From positions 291,419-355,418 of the forward strand of contig JAPLKS010000022.1 of the NCBI GenBank assembly GCA_026387915.1: a stretch of DNA of 64,000 nucleotides, given 5' to 3'. The translations under genes and the position numbers were made by a program. Below, piece by piece: positions 52,230 through 61,276 of the stretch; position 1 is the first letter of the stretch; the number at the start of each line of letters is the position of its first letter. Origin of the DNA: Gemmatimonadota bacterium. Its GTDB lineage: Bacteria > Gemmatimonadota > Gemmatimonadetes > Gemmatimonadales > Gemmatimonadaceae. The notes beneath the pieces are model-generated. The model ran no database searches, was not told the DNA's origin, and worked only from the letters and a program-made list of their open reading frames with translations.

Positions 52230-54866
52230 TTACGACGGAAGTTCCTGTTTCGCTTCGGCGCTCAGCTGGGCCAACAGGGCGAGCGCCTCCAGCGGGGTCA
52301 TGCTATTCACTTCGAGAAGCCGTAGCCGGTCCACCACCGGATGCGGCGCCCCGCCAAACAGTCCCAGTTGTGCCGTAGCAGGCGCCGGTGCGCCGGCGCG
52401 CGGACTGGCCGGTACGGGCGTGGCACCACGCCCCGCGAGGGCCGCCGCTAATTGCTCACTTTCAAGGAGCTTCAGCAACGTGCGAGCCCGCGCAATGACG
52501 GCATCCGGCAGTCCGGCGAGCCGTCCGACCTCAATGCCATAGGAGCGATCCGCCCCGCCCGGCAGCAGTCGATGCAGAAAGAGGATCTGGTCCCCTACTT
52601 CTTTGACAGCCACGTTATAGTTGCGAACTGATACGAATTCATCGGCGAGCTGCGTCAACTCGTGATAATGCGTCGCGAACACCGTCTTGCACCCAATGCG
52701 TTCGTGCAGATGCTCGCTCACGGCCCACGCGATACTCACCCCGTCCCACGTGCTCGTCCCGCGGCCGATTTCATCGAGGAGCACCAAACTCCGAACGGTG
52801 GCGGTGTGGAGAATGGCACTGGTCTCACTCATCTCCACCATAAACGTCGACTGACCGCGCACCAGATTATCACTCGCCCCAACGCGCGTGAAGACGCGAT
52901 CGGCCACCCCCACCGACGCGCGCGTCGCGGGGACATAGCTCCCCATCTGCGCCATTAAGACAATCAGTCCAATTTGTCGCAATATGGTACTTTTTCCGGC
53001 CATGTTCGGACCGGTCAAAATGATCATCCGCGCATCAGGCGTCAGTGTCACGTCGTTGGGAATAAACTGATCCCGTGGCATCATGCGCTCTACCACCGGA
53101 TGCCGACCGCCGACAATCTCCAGCGCCGGCCCGTCATGCACCGCAGGTCGCACATACCCTTCACGCGCCGCCACATCGGCCAGCCCGGCCAGCGCATCGA
53201 GCTGCGAAAGCGCGCCTGCGACGCCCTGCAACCGACCGATCGCCTGCCCCAGCCGGCTCCGCAACGCCTCAAACAGCTGCCGCTCGAGCGCTTCAATCCG
53301 CTCCGTCGCGTGCAGCACCTTCTCCTCAAACTCCTTGAGCGCCGGCGTCACATACCGCTCGGCGCCCGTCAGCGTCTGCCGGCGCTGATAGTCGTCCGGC
53401 ACGAGATGACTGTTGGCGTTTGTGACTTCAATGAAATAGCCAAACACGCGATTGTAACCCACCTTCAGCGACGAAATACCGGTGCGCTCGCGCTCCGCCG
53501 CCTGTAACGCCGCAATCGCATCTTTGCCGCCCGTCGCTACCGCGCGTAACTCATCAAGCGCTGCGTCCACACCAGCGGCAATCGTTTCGCCTCCGTCACC
53601 AATGGCGATGGGAGGCCGTTCGGCCAGTGTGCGCTGCACCGCCGACGCGAGCTCCTCGCAGGAATCCCAGTCCGCGGAAATGCGCTGCAGCGCCCCGGCG
53701 ACCGAGGTGCGACGGAGCGCCACCGCCACATCAGGCAAACGCGCCAGTGAATCTCCGAGCGCGCGAAGATCGCGCGGGGTCGCGCGATTCGCGGCGGCCT
53801 TGCCCGCCAGTCGCTCCACATCACGCACGCCATCCAACGCATCGCGCAACGCCGCACGGGCCATCGCGTCATCCACAAAGGCCGTCACCGCATCCAGGCG
53901 CTGCGTGATGGCATCAACATCAGTGAGCGGCGAGAGAATCCACTGCCGCAACCGGCGTGCACCCATCGGTGTCTGCGTGCGATCCAGTACGCTGAGCAAC
54001 GTGCCGGCCGTGTCACCGCCGCGCAGCGACTCAGTGAGTTCAAGATTACGGCGCGTCATTTCATCCAGCGGCATCACGCCGCCCGGCCGTTCAATCACGG
54101 GCCGTGCGAGATGGGGAACACCGGATGGCTGCAGTTCCCGCAAATACCGGAGCAACGCCCCCGCTGCACCAACCGCGGCATCGTCGGCCGCACCAAACCC
54201 AAACCCTTCGAGCGACTGCACCCCGTAATGCGCGGCGAGGGCATCTGCCGCGAGCGCCGCATCGAATTCCCACCCTTCCCGCACTGTCACCAATGCGTCA
54301 AACGCGTGGGCCGCGCGCGCTGCGTCGTCTTGCCCAGACGGGAGGATGACTTCCCGCGGCATCAGTCGCGCCAGCGCAGCTTCCGCATCCGTCGCTGACG
54401 TTACCACCAGTCGCAGTTCACCCGTCGACAGATCCACCGCCGCAAGGCCGACCGATGACGACGTCCATTGCATCGCGCACAAATAGTTATTGCGCCCACC
54501 GTCGAGCAGGTCATCGCTATAGGCCGCCCCAGGCGTCACCGTCTCCACCACCTCACGACGCACAATACCCTTGGCGAGCTTCGGATCTTCCACCTGCTCG
54601 CAAATCGAAACACGATGGCCGAGTTGTACTAAACGACGCAAATATTCCGCAACCGCACGCACGGGCACACCAGCCAACGGCACTTCGGCGGATCCGCCAT
54701 TGTTGCGCGACGTCAGCGTCAACCCGAGCGCGCGTGACGCCACTTCGGCGTCCTCGTAGAACATTTCGTAGAAGTCGCCCATGCGGAAAAACAAAATCGC
54801 GTGTTGATGACGCGCCTTGATCTCCCGGTACTGCTGCATGAGCGGCGTCGCCGTGTCTCGACTCAC
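52230..54866 (-). CDS. mutS: DNA mismatch repair protein MutS
   Basis: 878 residues, normal MutS size. The mismatch-binding Phe-x-Glu region appears as FFRMGDFYEMFYEDA near residue 25. The ATPase domain has Walker A GPNMAGKST, the signature STFMVEMSET and Walker B LLDEIGRGTSTWDG. The C-terminal tail carries the helix-turn-helix dimer region and a Pro/Ala-rich linker. It recognises base mismatches and recruits MutL, which is not in the window. Its start overlaps the SPOR gene stop (ATGA). Confidence 0.97.
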   Translation of the reverse strand: MSRDTATPLMQQYREIKARHQHAILFFRMGDFYEMFYEDAEVASRALGLTLTSRNNGGSAEVPLAGVPVRAVAEYLRRLVQLGHRVSICEQVEDPKLAKGIVRREVVETVTPGAAYSDDLLDGGRNNYLCAMQWTSSSVGLAAVDLSTGELRLVVTSATDAEAALARLMPREVILPSGQDDAARAAHAFDALVTVREGWEFDAALAADALAAHYGVQSLEGFGFGAADDAAVGAAGALLRYLRELQPSGVPHLARPVIERPGGVMPLDEMTRRNLELTESLRGGDTAGTLLSVLDRTQTPMGARRLRQWILSPLTDVDAITQRLDAVTAFVDDAMARAALRDALDGVRDVERLAGKAAANRATPRDLRALGDSLARLPDVAVALRRTSVAGALQRISADWDSCEELASAVQRTLAERPPIAIGDGGETIAAGVDAALDELRAVATGGKDAIAALQAAERERTGISSLKVGYNRVFGYFIEVTNANSHLVPDDYQRRQTLTGAERYVTPALKEFEEKVLHATERIEALERQLFEALRSRLGQAIGRLQGVAGALSQLDALAGLADVAAREGYVRPAVHDGPALEIVGGRHPVVERMMPRDQFIPNDVTLTPDARMIILTGPNMAGKSTILRQIGLIVLMAQMGSYVPATRASVGVADRVFTRVGASDNLVRGQSTFMVEMSETSAILHTATVRSLVLLDEIGRGTSTWDGVSIAWAVSEHLHERIGCKTVFATHYHELTQLADEFVSVRNYNVAVKEVGDQILFLHRLLPGGADRSYGIEVGRLAGLPDAVIARARTLLKLLESEQLAAALAGRGATPVPASPRAGAPAPATAQLGLFGGAPHPVVDRLRLLEVNSMTPLEALALLAQLSAEAKQELPS

Positions 54867-55816
54867 GGCCGTTCCGCCTCCACAACGATCGCCTGCATCT
54901 TTGCGGCGCGCAGCTTCTCCACCAACGCTGCGGCGGCGGCGCGCGTACCAAAGCGGCCAATGCGCACTCGGTACGGTTTCGACTCCGTCACGCGCGGATC
55001 ATGTCCTCGCGCACTCAGGCGCTTCGCAAGTCGCTCGGCATCTTCGCGCACCGCAAAGGCCGCAATCTGAGCCGACCACGCGGGCCCTTTCGTGTGCGCA
55101 CCGCCAGACTTCGGTGACGCCCCACGACCAGCTTTCGCGAGCGAATCCGCGCGGGATTTCTCGAGCGCTTTGGCCAGCGAATCCGCACGCGCAACAGAAT
55201 CCGCCACCACACGAGCGGCCGCATCCGCCTTGGCGCGCGCGCACGGCTGTGAATAGAACGCAATCTGCCCCGCCAACTCAACATCACTCTGACCCGTTTT
55301 TGTTTTCGCGAGCGCGAACGACGAACAGGCCTCGAGTAAGGCGCCGTCCTCAAGCAGCACGCGCCCCTTCCAATACGCACCCTGCGCAGCGGTTGGTCCG
55401 TCGCCGTACTCAAAGGCGAGGCGATCCAACAACCGGCGTGCCGCACCGCGGTCACCGCGCCCAAACTCCATCTGCGCCAGCCGCAGCAACGCATCGGCGG
55501 CGCGCGGCGATGTCGCGTACTCCACGGTTAAGCGCAGATAATCACGGCGCGCCCGGTCCGTGGCGTCGGCCAACGAAGCGCGCCAATAGAGCGCTTCGGC
55601 ATACGACGCACTCCCTTCCGGGGTCGCCGTAAGAACCGAGTCCACCACCGCGCGCCCAGCAACACTATTCCCCTCATTTACCAAGCGGCGCGCGCGCGCC
55701 AACGCCGAATCGAGTGGCGCACGTCCCTGCGCGGCGACTGTCTGTATCCCCGAAACCGCGAGGCAGAACAGCGCGGTCGTGACGCCAATCAATAATCGCA
55801 CGGACCGTGAACTCAT
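54863..55816 (-). CDS. Secreted SPOR-domain protein with TPR-like region
   Basis: 317 residues. Signal peptide (LLIGVTTALFCLAVSG, cleavage near TVAAQG). The middle (residues ~35-150) is a helical tetratricopeptide-like region (AEALYWRASLAD, ADALLRLAQMEFGRGD), then a charged Ala/Lys/Asp-rich linker. The last ~75 residues form a SPOR domain (WSAQIAAFAVREDAERL, PYRVRIGRFGTRAAAAAL). SPOR domains bind peptidoglycan strands lacking stem peptides at division sites. Overlapping starts and stops tie it to holA upstream and mutS downstream. Confidence 0.8.
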   Translation of the reverse strand: MSSRSVRLLIGVTTALFCLAVSGIQTVAAQGRAPLDSALARARRLVNEGNSVAGRAVVDSVLTATPEGSASYAEALYWRASLADATDRARRDYLRLTVEYATSPRAADALLRLAQMEFGRGDRGAARRLLDRLAFEYGDGPTAAQGAYWKGRVLLEDGALLEACSSFALAKTKTGQSDVELAGQIAFYSQPCARAKADAAARVVADSVARADSLAKALEKSRADSLAKAGRGASPKSGGAHTKGPAWSAQIAAFAVREDAERLAKRLSARGHDPRVTESKPYRVRIGRFGTRAAAAALVEKLRAAKMQAIVVEAERP

Positions 55817-56868
55817 GCCGCACTCCGTCGTGTGTCGCGCGCGGTCATCGCAAGCAAAAGCGAGGTGAGCATTTGTTCTTCTGACGACACCTTTGCGTCC
55901 TTAAGCGCTCGATCAGCCGCAAGGAGCAACCGCAACGCAGCGGCAACACGCGCCTCATCCCAATGACGCGTCCCGCGGACCCACGCCTTCACCGCCTCAG
56001 ACCACGGCCGTCCGGTAAGAGACGAGCTGTTTTCCTTGAGCAGTCCGTAGAACTCACTTTCGAGCCGATGTTGCGCGAGCCCGCGCGCCTTCGCCGCTAA
56101 CGCCCAGCCAATCGCCAGAGTTTGCGTCGTGAGCGCCATCACCACCGAGACGCCGGTCGTTTTGGGCTGGAGCAATACGCGCTCCAACAACGCGATCGCG
56201 CCAATGCCGTCGCCATCTGCAACCCGATCCAGCAAATCGCCAAGGGTTTCGCCGTGCCGCACACCAACCGTGGCTTCCACCGCAGCATCGTCAATCGGCT
56301 CCGAGCCAGCAAAGTTGCGTGCCTTGTCTATTTCGCCCGCGAGGAGCGCGAGATCGTTTCCGGTGGCGTTCGCCAACAACACCGCCGCGCTTGGCGTGAT
56401 CGCCACGCCGAGTTGCGTTGTGTGCTGCAGCACCCATTTCACGAGTTCGTCTTCCGTCAGCGATCGAAAATCGATCGTTTCGGCGCGCTCCACCCAGGCA
56501 TCGTCCGCTTTTGTCCCAGACGCGACCACCAACACCAACACCGTGTCGAGGGCGGGGTGCTCGAGGTATTTGGTCAACACGGTCCGCGCATCCTTCTTCA
56601 GTGCGCCGGCATCGCGAATCACAACCACGCGCCGCGTTGCCATCATCGGGAGCGCCGCGAGTGCCGTGCCAATGGCCCGTGCATCGACATCCGTCGCGCG
56701 GAGCACCTCAAGATTGAAGTCGCGCGTCGCGGGGTCGGTCGCCGCCGTCATCACCGCGCGCACCTTCTCTTCCTTCAGGTAATCGTCGTCACCGAGAAAG
56801 AGATACGCTGGCGCGAACGCGCCGCTCTCCAGTGCGGCCTTCAGAGACCGCAACGCCGAGGGAGCCAT
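55813..56868 (-). CDS. holA: DNA polymerase III subunit delta
   Basis: 351 residues from the ATG at 56868 (MAPSALRSLKAALESG); the longer frame upstream lies in the anti-sigma gene. The family N-terminus PAYLFLGDDDYLKEEKVRAV is clear, as are MMATRRVVVIRDAG, the LANATGNDLALLAGEIDKA helix and the C-terminal collar domain. HolA opens the beta clamp within the clamp loader. It starts the overlapping run with the SPOR protein and mutS. The 5' end overlaps the putative anti-sigma gene by 80 bases. Confidence 0.9.
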   Translation of the reverse strand: MAPSALRSLKAALESGAFAPAYLFLGDDDYLKEEKVRAVMTAATDPATRDFNLEVLRATDVDARAIGTALAALPMMATRRVVVIRDAGALKKDARTVLTKYLEHPALDTVLVLVVASGTKADDAWVERAETIDFRSLTEDELVKWVLQHTTQLGVAITPSAAVLLANATGNDLALLAGEIDKARNFAGSEPIDDAAVEATVGVRHGETLGDLLDRVADGDGIGAIALLERVLLQPKTTGVSVVMALTTQTLAIGWALAAKARGLAQHRLESEFYGLLKENSSSLTGRPWSEAVKAWVRGTRHWDEARVAAALRLLLAADRALKDAKVSSEEQMLTSLLLAMTARDTRRSAA

Positions 56869-57139
56869 GCGCAAAATATACTGCCCGGCGCACGGTCGGG
56901 ACGTGGCGGGGAGAGGCCATTTCCGAGGCAATCGCCACCCGCAACCGCTCGTGGAACGTGGCCGATGGCCGAACCGGCGGGAGCGAGCGCGCGATCATCA
57001 GGCCGCGACGGAGCGCACTGTGCAGATCACGGCAACAGGGGCAGATATCCGCGTGCGCAAGAACCGACAACGCCTCCGTATCACACGGGGCGTCGTCGGC
57101 AAAACTGGTATGAAGGCGTCGGAAAGTCTGGCAGTCCAT
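56789..57139 (-). CDS. Putative zinc-finger anti-sigma factor, soluble
   Basis: 116 residues. The segment HADICPCC gives the HxxxCxxC pattern of ZAS (zf-HC2) anti-sigma domains, with an earlier Cys at residue 3 in the usual N-terminal place. It lies 103 bp downstream of the ECF sigma gene on the same strand, the normal anti-sigma position. There is no membrane helix, so it would be a soluble, redox- or metal-sensing type. The last ~27 codons overlap holA in another frame and are Arg/Ser-rich, so the real C-terminus may be degenerate. Confidence 0.6.
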   Translation of the reverse strand: MDCQTFRRLHTSFADDAPCDTEALSVLAHADICPCCRDLHSALRRGLMIARSLPPVRPSATFHERLRVAIASEMASPRHVPTVRRAVYFAHGSLGVAVSEGRTGERRVRASVSLSR

Positions 57140-57242
57140 TGAGCTGGGGTTCGACCCCCTTCGGTACCCGGTGTTGCCGACCGAGTTCCGCCACCAGCCC
57201 TACCCCGCCCCCAATGGACCGCCTGAAAGACCTTCCCGACCG

Positions 57243-57884
57243 TTACCGCAGCGCCGGTGCCACGATCTCGGCAAACGAGTTCCGAGCACGGTTCAGGCGC
57301 GACTTTACGGTACCGAGATTGCACTTCGTGATCTCCGCAATCTCCTCATAACTGCGCCCCTCAAGCTCCCGCAGCACAAACACCTCGCGGTGGTGCTCTG
57401 GAAGCCTTGCCACGCTCTCCTCCACGGCCTCGCGAATGTGTCGGCGGCGGAAGTCATCGTCGGGGCGTGCGTTGGGGTCTTCGAACTCCAGCGGCCGCTC
57501 TTCGTCGTCCCACCCCTGTGTAATAGAGGAGAACAGCACGAGCGGATTGCGCGAGCGATTCCGCAGCTCGTTCTTGGCCAGGTTCGATGCAATCGTGTAC
57601 GCCCAAGTCGAGAACTTCTTCGTGCGGTCAAACCGCGCGAGATGGCGGTGCACGCGAACGAACGCTTCCTGCACCAGATCCTCGGCACGCTCGCGGTCGC
57701 CCACAATGCGGTACACGAAGTTCAGCAGGCGCACGTGGTAGCGCTCAACGAGGATGTCGAACCCGTGGCTCTCGCCGGCGAGGTACGCCTTGACGAGGGC
57801 GGTATCATCAAGCGCTCGCAGCTCGGCAAACGGCCGAATGCGAGACGCGGGGCGAGCTTCGAGCTTTAGTGCGGCGGTTCCCAT
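57243..57884 (-). CDS. ECF-type RNA polymerase sigma factor
   Basis: 213 residues. Region 2: YHVRLLNFVYRIVGDRERAEDLVQEAFVRV, with the -10-recognising FSTWAYTIASNLAKNELR. Region 4: LPEHHREVFVLRELEGRSYEEIAEITKC and then a GTVKSRLNRAR helix that reads the -35. The layout is RpoE-like. The next gene encodes a probable zinc-finger anti-sigma, so activity is presumably released by a thiol or metal signal. The upstream 190 bp holds an AT-rich promoter-like stretch. Confidence 0.93.
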   Translation of the reverse strand: MGTAALKLEARPASRIRPFAELRALDDTALVKAYLAGESHGFDILVERYHVRLLNFVYRIVGDRERAEDLVQEAFVRVHRHLARFDRTKKFSTWAYTIASNLAKNELRNRSRNPLVLFSSITQGWDDEERPLEFEDPNARPDDDFRRRHIREAVEESVARLPEHHREVFVLRELEGRSYEEIAEITKCNLGTVKSRLNRARNSFAEIVAPALR

Positions 57885-57957
57885 GTTGGCTCTCCATGCG
57901 ACAGAGGGTCATCACTCTGCCAGATGAAAGAGCAGTTCCCGTGCCGCATGGAATCAC

Positions 57958-57985
57958 CGTATACACAAACTGTAAAGCATTACAA
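57958..57985 (-). promoter_or_regulatory. Possible promoter of the ECF sigma gene
   Basis: On the minus strand TTGTAA and TATACG are spaced by 16 bases within an AT-rich patch (57958-57985), 74 bases before the sigma start. The rest of the 190-bp gap (57885-58074) shows only short GC-rich inverted strings. Confidence 0.4.
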
Positions 57986-58074
57986 ATCAAAGACATACCA
58001 ACTTTAGGCACGTTCCCAAATGTCCCCGAATCGAGAGTGGGGCGTCCCTTTTATGAGACGTTTAGGAAGCGCTC

Positions 58075-58626
58075 CTACTTCCCTGCCTTGAATCCGGCGA
58101 CATACAAGATCCCAAGCGCCGTCTTTGCGTCCTGAATCTCTCCGGTCTTGATCATCTCGAGGGCACGCGACAAGGAAACCGGCACCGTCTCAATGAATTC
58201 GTCTGCCTCGCGCCGAGAGTCTCCTGCAGTAAGTCCTTCTGCCATAAAGAGATGGATGCGTTCGTCCGTAAAACCTGGCGTCGTCCACATCGACGTTAGA
58301 AACACCAGTTTACCGGCCGAACACCCTGTTTCTTCCTTCAACTCGCGGCTCGCACATGCTTCCGGTGTCTCGGCACCGTCGAGGCGACCTGCCGGGATTT
58401 CAAACAGATATCCGTTCGTCGCATAGCGGTACTGCTTGATCAGCAGAATCTGTGGGTCGCTGCCGTGAAGATCCGACAGCAGTGGGACCACCGCACTCGC
58501 CCCTGGGTGCCGGATGATTTCGAGCGACCCGGTAGAGCCATCTGGAAAATGAATCTCGTCGAGATCGAGATTGATAATGCGTCCCGTGTGCAGACGGCGG
58601 CTTCCAATCTTTCCGATATCGGTCAT
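58075..58626 (-). CDS. Nudix hydrolase (ADP-ribose pyrophosphatase-like)
   Basis: 183 residues. The Nudix box is complete: Gly80, Glu86, Arg94-Glu95, Glu98-Glu99 and Gly101 in the Gx5Ex7REUxEExGU spacing. The preceding QYRYATNGYLFEIPAG is typical of ADP-ribose/NDP-sugar pyrophosphatases (NudF/NUDT5 group). These clear ADP-ribose and related nucleoside diphosphate sugars. The start overlaps the stop of the M16-like gene upstream (ATGA), making it the third gene of that run. Confidence 0.88.
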   Translation of the reverse strand: MTDIGKIGSRRLHTGRIINLDLDEIHFPDGSTGSLEIIRHPGASAVVPLLSDLHGSDPQILLIKQYRYATNGYLFEIPAGRLDGAETPEACASRELKEETGCSAGKLVFLTSMWTTPGFTDERIHLFMAEGLTAGDSRREADEFIETVPVSLSRALEMIKTGEIQDAKTALGILYVAGFKAGK

Positions 58627-59978
58627 ACCGTCGCGTCCTCAATGTGCAGCGCGCCAAGCTGTAACGCCTCAAGTGGGCCGCGAATAACCGAAGCATCACC
58701 CACCGCCACCACCACGAGTTGATCGGGGTGGAGTTGTTCACGCGCGACGCGTCGAACATCGGCGGCGGTCACCGACCGCACGCGCTCGCGGTATCTCGAG
58801 TAATAGTCGGCGTCGAGCCCGTACGTCTCCGCGGTCGCCATCGCTTGGGCAACGGCTTGGGTTGTCTCGTAGCGAATGGGAAACACGCCGTCGAGAAACG
58901 CGGTCGCGAGCGAGAGTTCGTCGGCGCTGACTGTTTCCTCTCGCATACGTGCAATCTCTCCGAGAATCTCACGGGTGGCGGCATCCGTGACTTCCGTCTT
59001 GACCGCCGTGGAAACTACAAACGGCCCGGCGCCGCGACGCCAATCAAAACCGGAGCGCGCACCGTAGGTATATCCGTTTTTTTCGCGAAGGTTGAGATTG
59101 ATGCGCGACGAAAACAAACCGCCGAGGAGCGCATTCATCACCGTGATGGGGAAATAGTCGGGATGCCCGCGCGGCACACCGCCATGCCCCACACGGAGCT
59201 CGGTCTGCGGCGCATCGGACTTATGCACGAGATGCACACGGCGTCCCTCGTGACGCGGTCGGTCATTCATCGCCACCGGCGGCACGGTCGTTTGTGTCCA
59301 GCCGCCGAGTGTTGCGTGCGCCAGCGCCACGGCTCTCTCAAGCGTAACGTCGCCAGAAAAGATTAATGTGGTCGTATGTGGCCCATACCGCGCCGCATGA
59401 AATGCGCGCACAACATCGGCGTCGAGAAGTGCAACCGTTGCCGTGCTACCACTCGACGGAACGCCGTAACGCGAACCTGCCGCAAAAACCACTTCGCTGA
59501 ACTTGTCGTGCGCCAGACTCCGCGGCTCCACCTGCTGCTGCAACAGATCCGCCAACCGTTCCGCGCGCAAACGTTCGACGTCGCGCGGTGCGAAGGCGGG
59601 TGTCATCAACACCTCTCCCATCACTGTCATCGCCCGCTCAAGCCGCGTCGGCATAACGGTGAGATGCACCATCGCTTCATCCCAGTCGCTGCCGGAATCA
59701 ATCCCGGAGCCGAGGCGTTCCATTTCAAGCGCGAGCGCCGCACCGTCCAGTCGGGTGGTGCCTTCCGTCAGCGCACGTGCGGTCAGTGAGGCAACGCCTT
59801 CACGCCCCGCCGGATCGTTGGACGATCCCGCATCCACCAACGCGAGCACGGTCACGAGCGGGAGCCGTGGAATGTTCGCGACTACCACGCGAAGGCCATT
59901 GTCGAGCGTCACGCGCTCGGTGTGTGGAAATTCGTAATGGCGGGGCGCGCCGGCGCCCGGTCTGGGAGAGGTGGTCAT
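58623..59978 (-). CDS. M16 peptidase-like protein lacking the zinc motif
   Basis: 451 residues, no signal peptide, so probably cytoplasmic. The zinc-motif position reads VASLTARALTEG, with no HxxEH. The inactive-subunit region is kept (GGLFSSRINLNLREKNGYTYG). It overlaps the catalytic M16 gene upstream by four bases and should form its partner chain. This second pair differs from the one at 44-47 kb in lacking signal peptides. Confidence 0.88.
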   Translation of the reverse strand: MTTSPRPGAGAPRHYEFPHTERVTLDNGLRVVVANIPRLPLVTVLALVDAGSSNDPAGREGVASLTARALTEGTTRLDGAALALEMERLGSGIDSGSDWDEAMVHLTVMPTRLERAMTVMGEVLMTPAFAPRDVERLRAERLADLLQQQVEPRSLAHDKFSEVVFAAGSRYGVPSSGSTATVALLDADVVRAFHAARYGPHTTTLIFSGDVTLERAVALAHATLGGWTQTTVPPVAMNDRPRHEGRRVHLVHKSDAPQTELRVGHGGVPRGHPDYFPITVMNALLGGLFSSRINLNLREKNGYTYGARSGFDWRRGAGPFVVSTAVKTEVTDAATREILGEIARMREETVSADELSLATAFLDGVFPIRYETTQAVAQAMATAETYGLDADYYSRYRERVRSVTAADVRRVAREQLHPDQLVVVAVGDASVIRGPLEALQLGALHIEDATV

Positions 59979-61258
59979 GCGATATCCTCCGACGCGTTGC
60001 GCGGCACAAACAGCAATGACGCGCGGTTGTCCTCGCCGAGTGACGAGGTGATGAACCGCGTCACGTCGGCGGCCGTCACCGCTTGATACCGTTCCAGTTG
60101 CTCGTTGGCGAGCGCCGGGTCGCCAAAATAGGTCGCAAACATCGAGAGCTTGTCGGCGCGATCGCCCGCCGACTGCATCGCCGAGACATAGCCCGTTTCA
60201 ATCAACGCGAGGGCGCGCTGCACTTCATCAGCGGTCACCCCTTCTCGGTACAAGCGATCAATTTCGGCGGCCACATCCGCTTCAAGGCGCTCCGCGCTCA
60301 CGCCAGGACGAGCCGTCACATCAGCAATCAGGAGGTCGGCACCCTTGCTGAGATCATACGTAAAAGCGCCAACATCGGACGCCAACTCGGTCTCTCGAAC
60401 AAGCGAAGCATATAGGCGGCTCCCCTTTCCCGAGCCAAGAATCGTCGCGCACACACTCGCGGCATAGTACTCCGGATGCCCAAACACCGGAGACCGGAAT
60501 GCCAGAAAGAGCCTCGGCACCATGACGTCGTCTTCCACTGTGACGCGACGCCATTCGCCAAAGGTTCTGGGCACATCCATTGGTGCCAGCGGTGGTTTTC
60601 CCGCGCCCTTTGGAATCGGCCCAAAATACAACTCCACGAACCGCCGAGCTTCGGTTTCATCGACGTCGCCAGCAATGGTCAACACCGCGTTGTCTGGCGT
60701 GTAGAAGGTGCGGGAAAATTCGGCGATATCCTCAAGACTCGCGGCACTCAAATCGTCCATCGAGCCGATGAGCGAATGGTGAAACGGATGCGTGTCCGGA
60801 AAGGCGAGCGCCGGCAGTCGTTCCCACCACGTGCCGTACGGCTGGTTGTCCACCGACCACCGCCGTTCGTTTTTCACAACATCCCGTTGCGTGTCGAGTT
60901 TCTCCTGCGTCATCGCCGGCAGCAGGGCGCCCATCCGGTCTGCCTCGAGCCAGAGCGCCATGGCCAGTTGGTTCGACGGCACTGTTTCGAAGTAGTTCGT
61001 GCGATCAAGCCACGTCGATCCGTTGAGCGTTCCGCCGGCGCGCTGGATCAGCTCAAAGTGTTCGTTCGATCCCACGTGCTCCGAGCCCTGAAACAGCATG
61101 TGCTCAAAGAGATGCGCAAATCCGGTCCGCCCAGCCCGTTCGTTTGCCGACCCGACGTGATACCAGAGGTTTACCGCAACAATGGGCGCCGAATGATCGG
61201 GCGACACCGTCACGAGGAGACCGTTGTCGAGACGGTAGGAATTAATAGGAATTCGCAT
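59975..61258 (-). CDS. M16 zinc peptidase, catalytic, cytoplasmic
   Basis: 427 residues. The inverted zinc motif is HLFEH (His49, Glu52, His53) in TGFAHLFEHMLFQG, with the distal Glu in VVKNERRWSVDN. No signal peptide precedes the domain: it starts MRIPINSYRLDNGLLV. With the inactive partner gene that overlaps its end it would form a cytoplasmic M16B heterodimer for small peptides. It begins 18 bp after the YdcF-type gene. Confidence 0.9.
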   Translation of the reverse strand: MRIPINSYRLDNGLLVTVSPDHSAPIVAVNLWYHVGSANERAGRTGFAHLFEHMLFQGSEHVGSNEHFELIQRAGGTLNGSTWLDRTNYFETVPSNQLAMALWLEADRMGALLPAMTQEKLDTQRDVVKNERRWSVDNQPYGTWWERLPALAFPDTHPFHHSLIGSMDDLSAASLEDIAEFSRTFYTPDNAVLTIAGDVDETEARRFVELYFGPIPKGAGKPPLAPMDVPRTFGEWRRVTVEDDVMVPRLFLAFRSPVFGHPEYYAASVCATILGSGKGSRLYASLVRETELASDVGAFTYDLSKGADLLIADVTARPGVSAERLEADVAAEIDRLYREGVTADEVQRALALIETGYVSAMQSAGDRADKLSMFATYFGDPALANEQLERYQAVTAADVTRFITSSLGEDNRASLLFVPRNASEDIA

Positions 61259-61276
61259 GGCGGTGAGGAGGGGGAC

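Noticed and set aside
50647..52542. Long open frame on the plus strand opposite cbs and mutS
   Set aside because: It is antisense to two well-supported genes and its product is Arg/His-rich without any family motif. GC-biased third positions routinely open such antisense frames.
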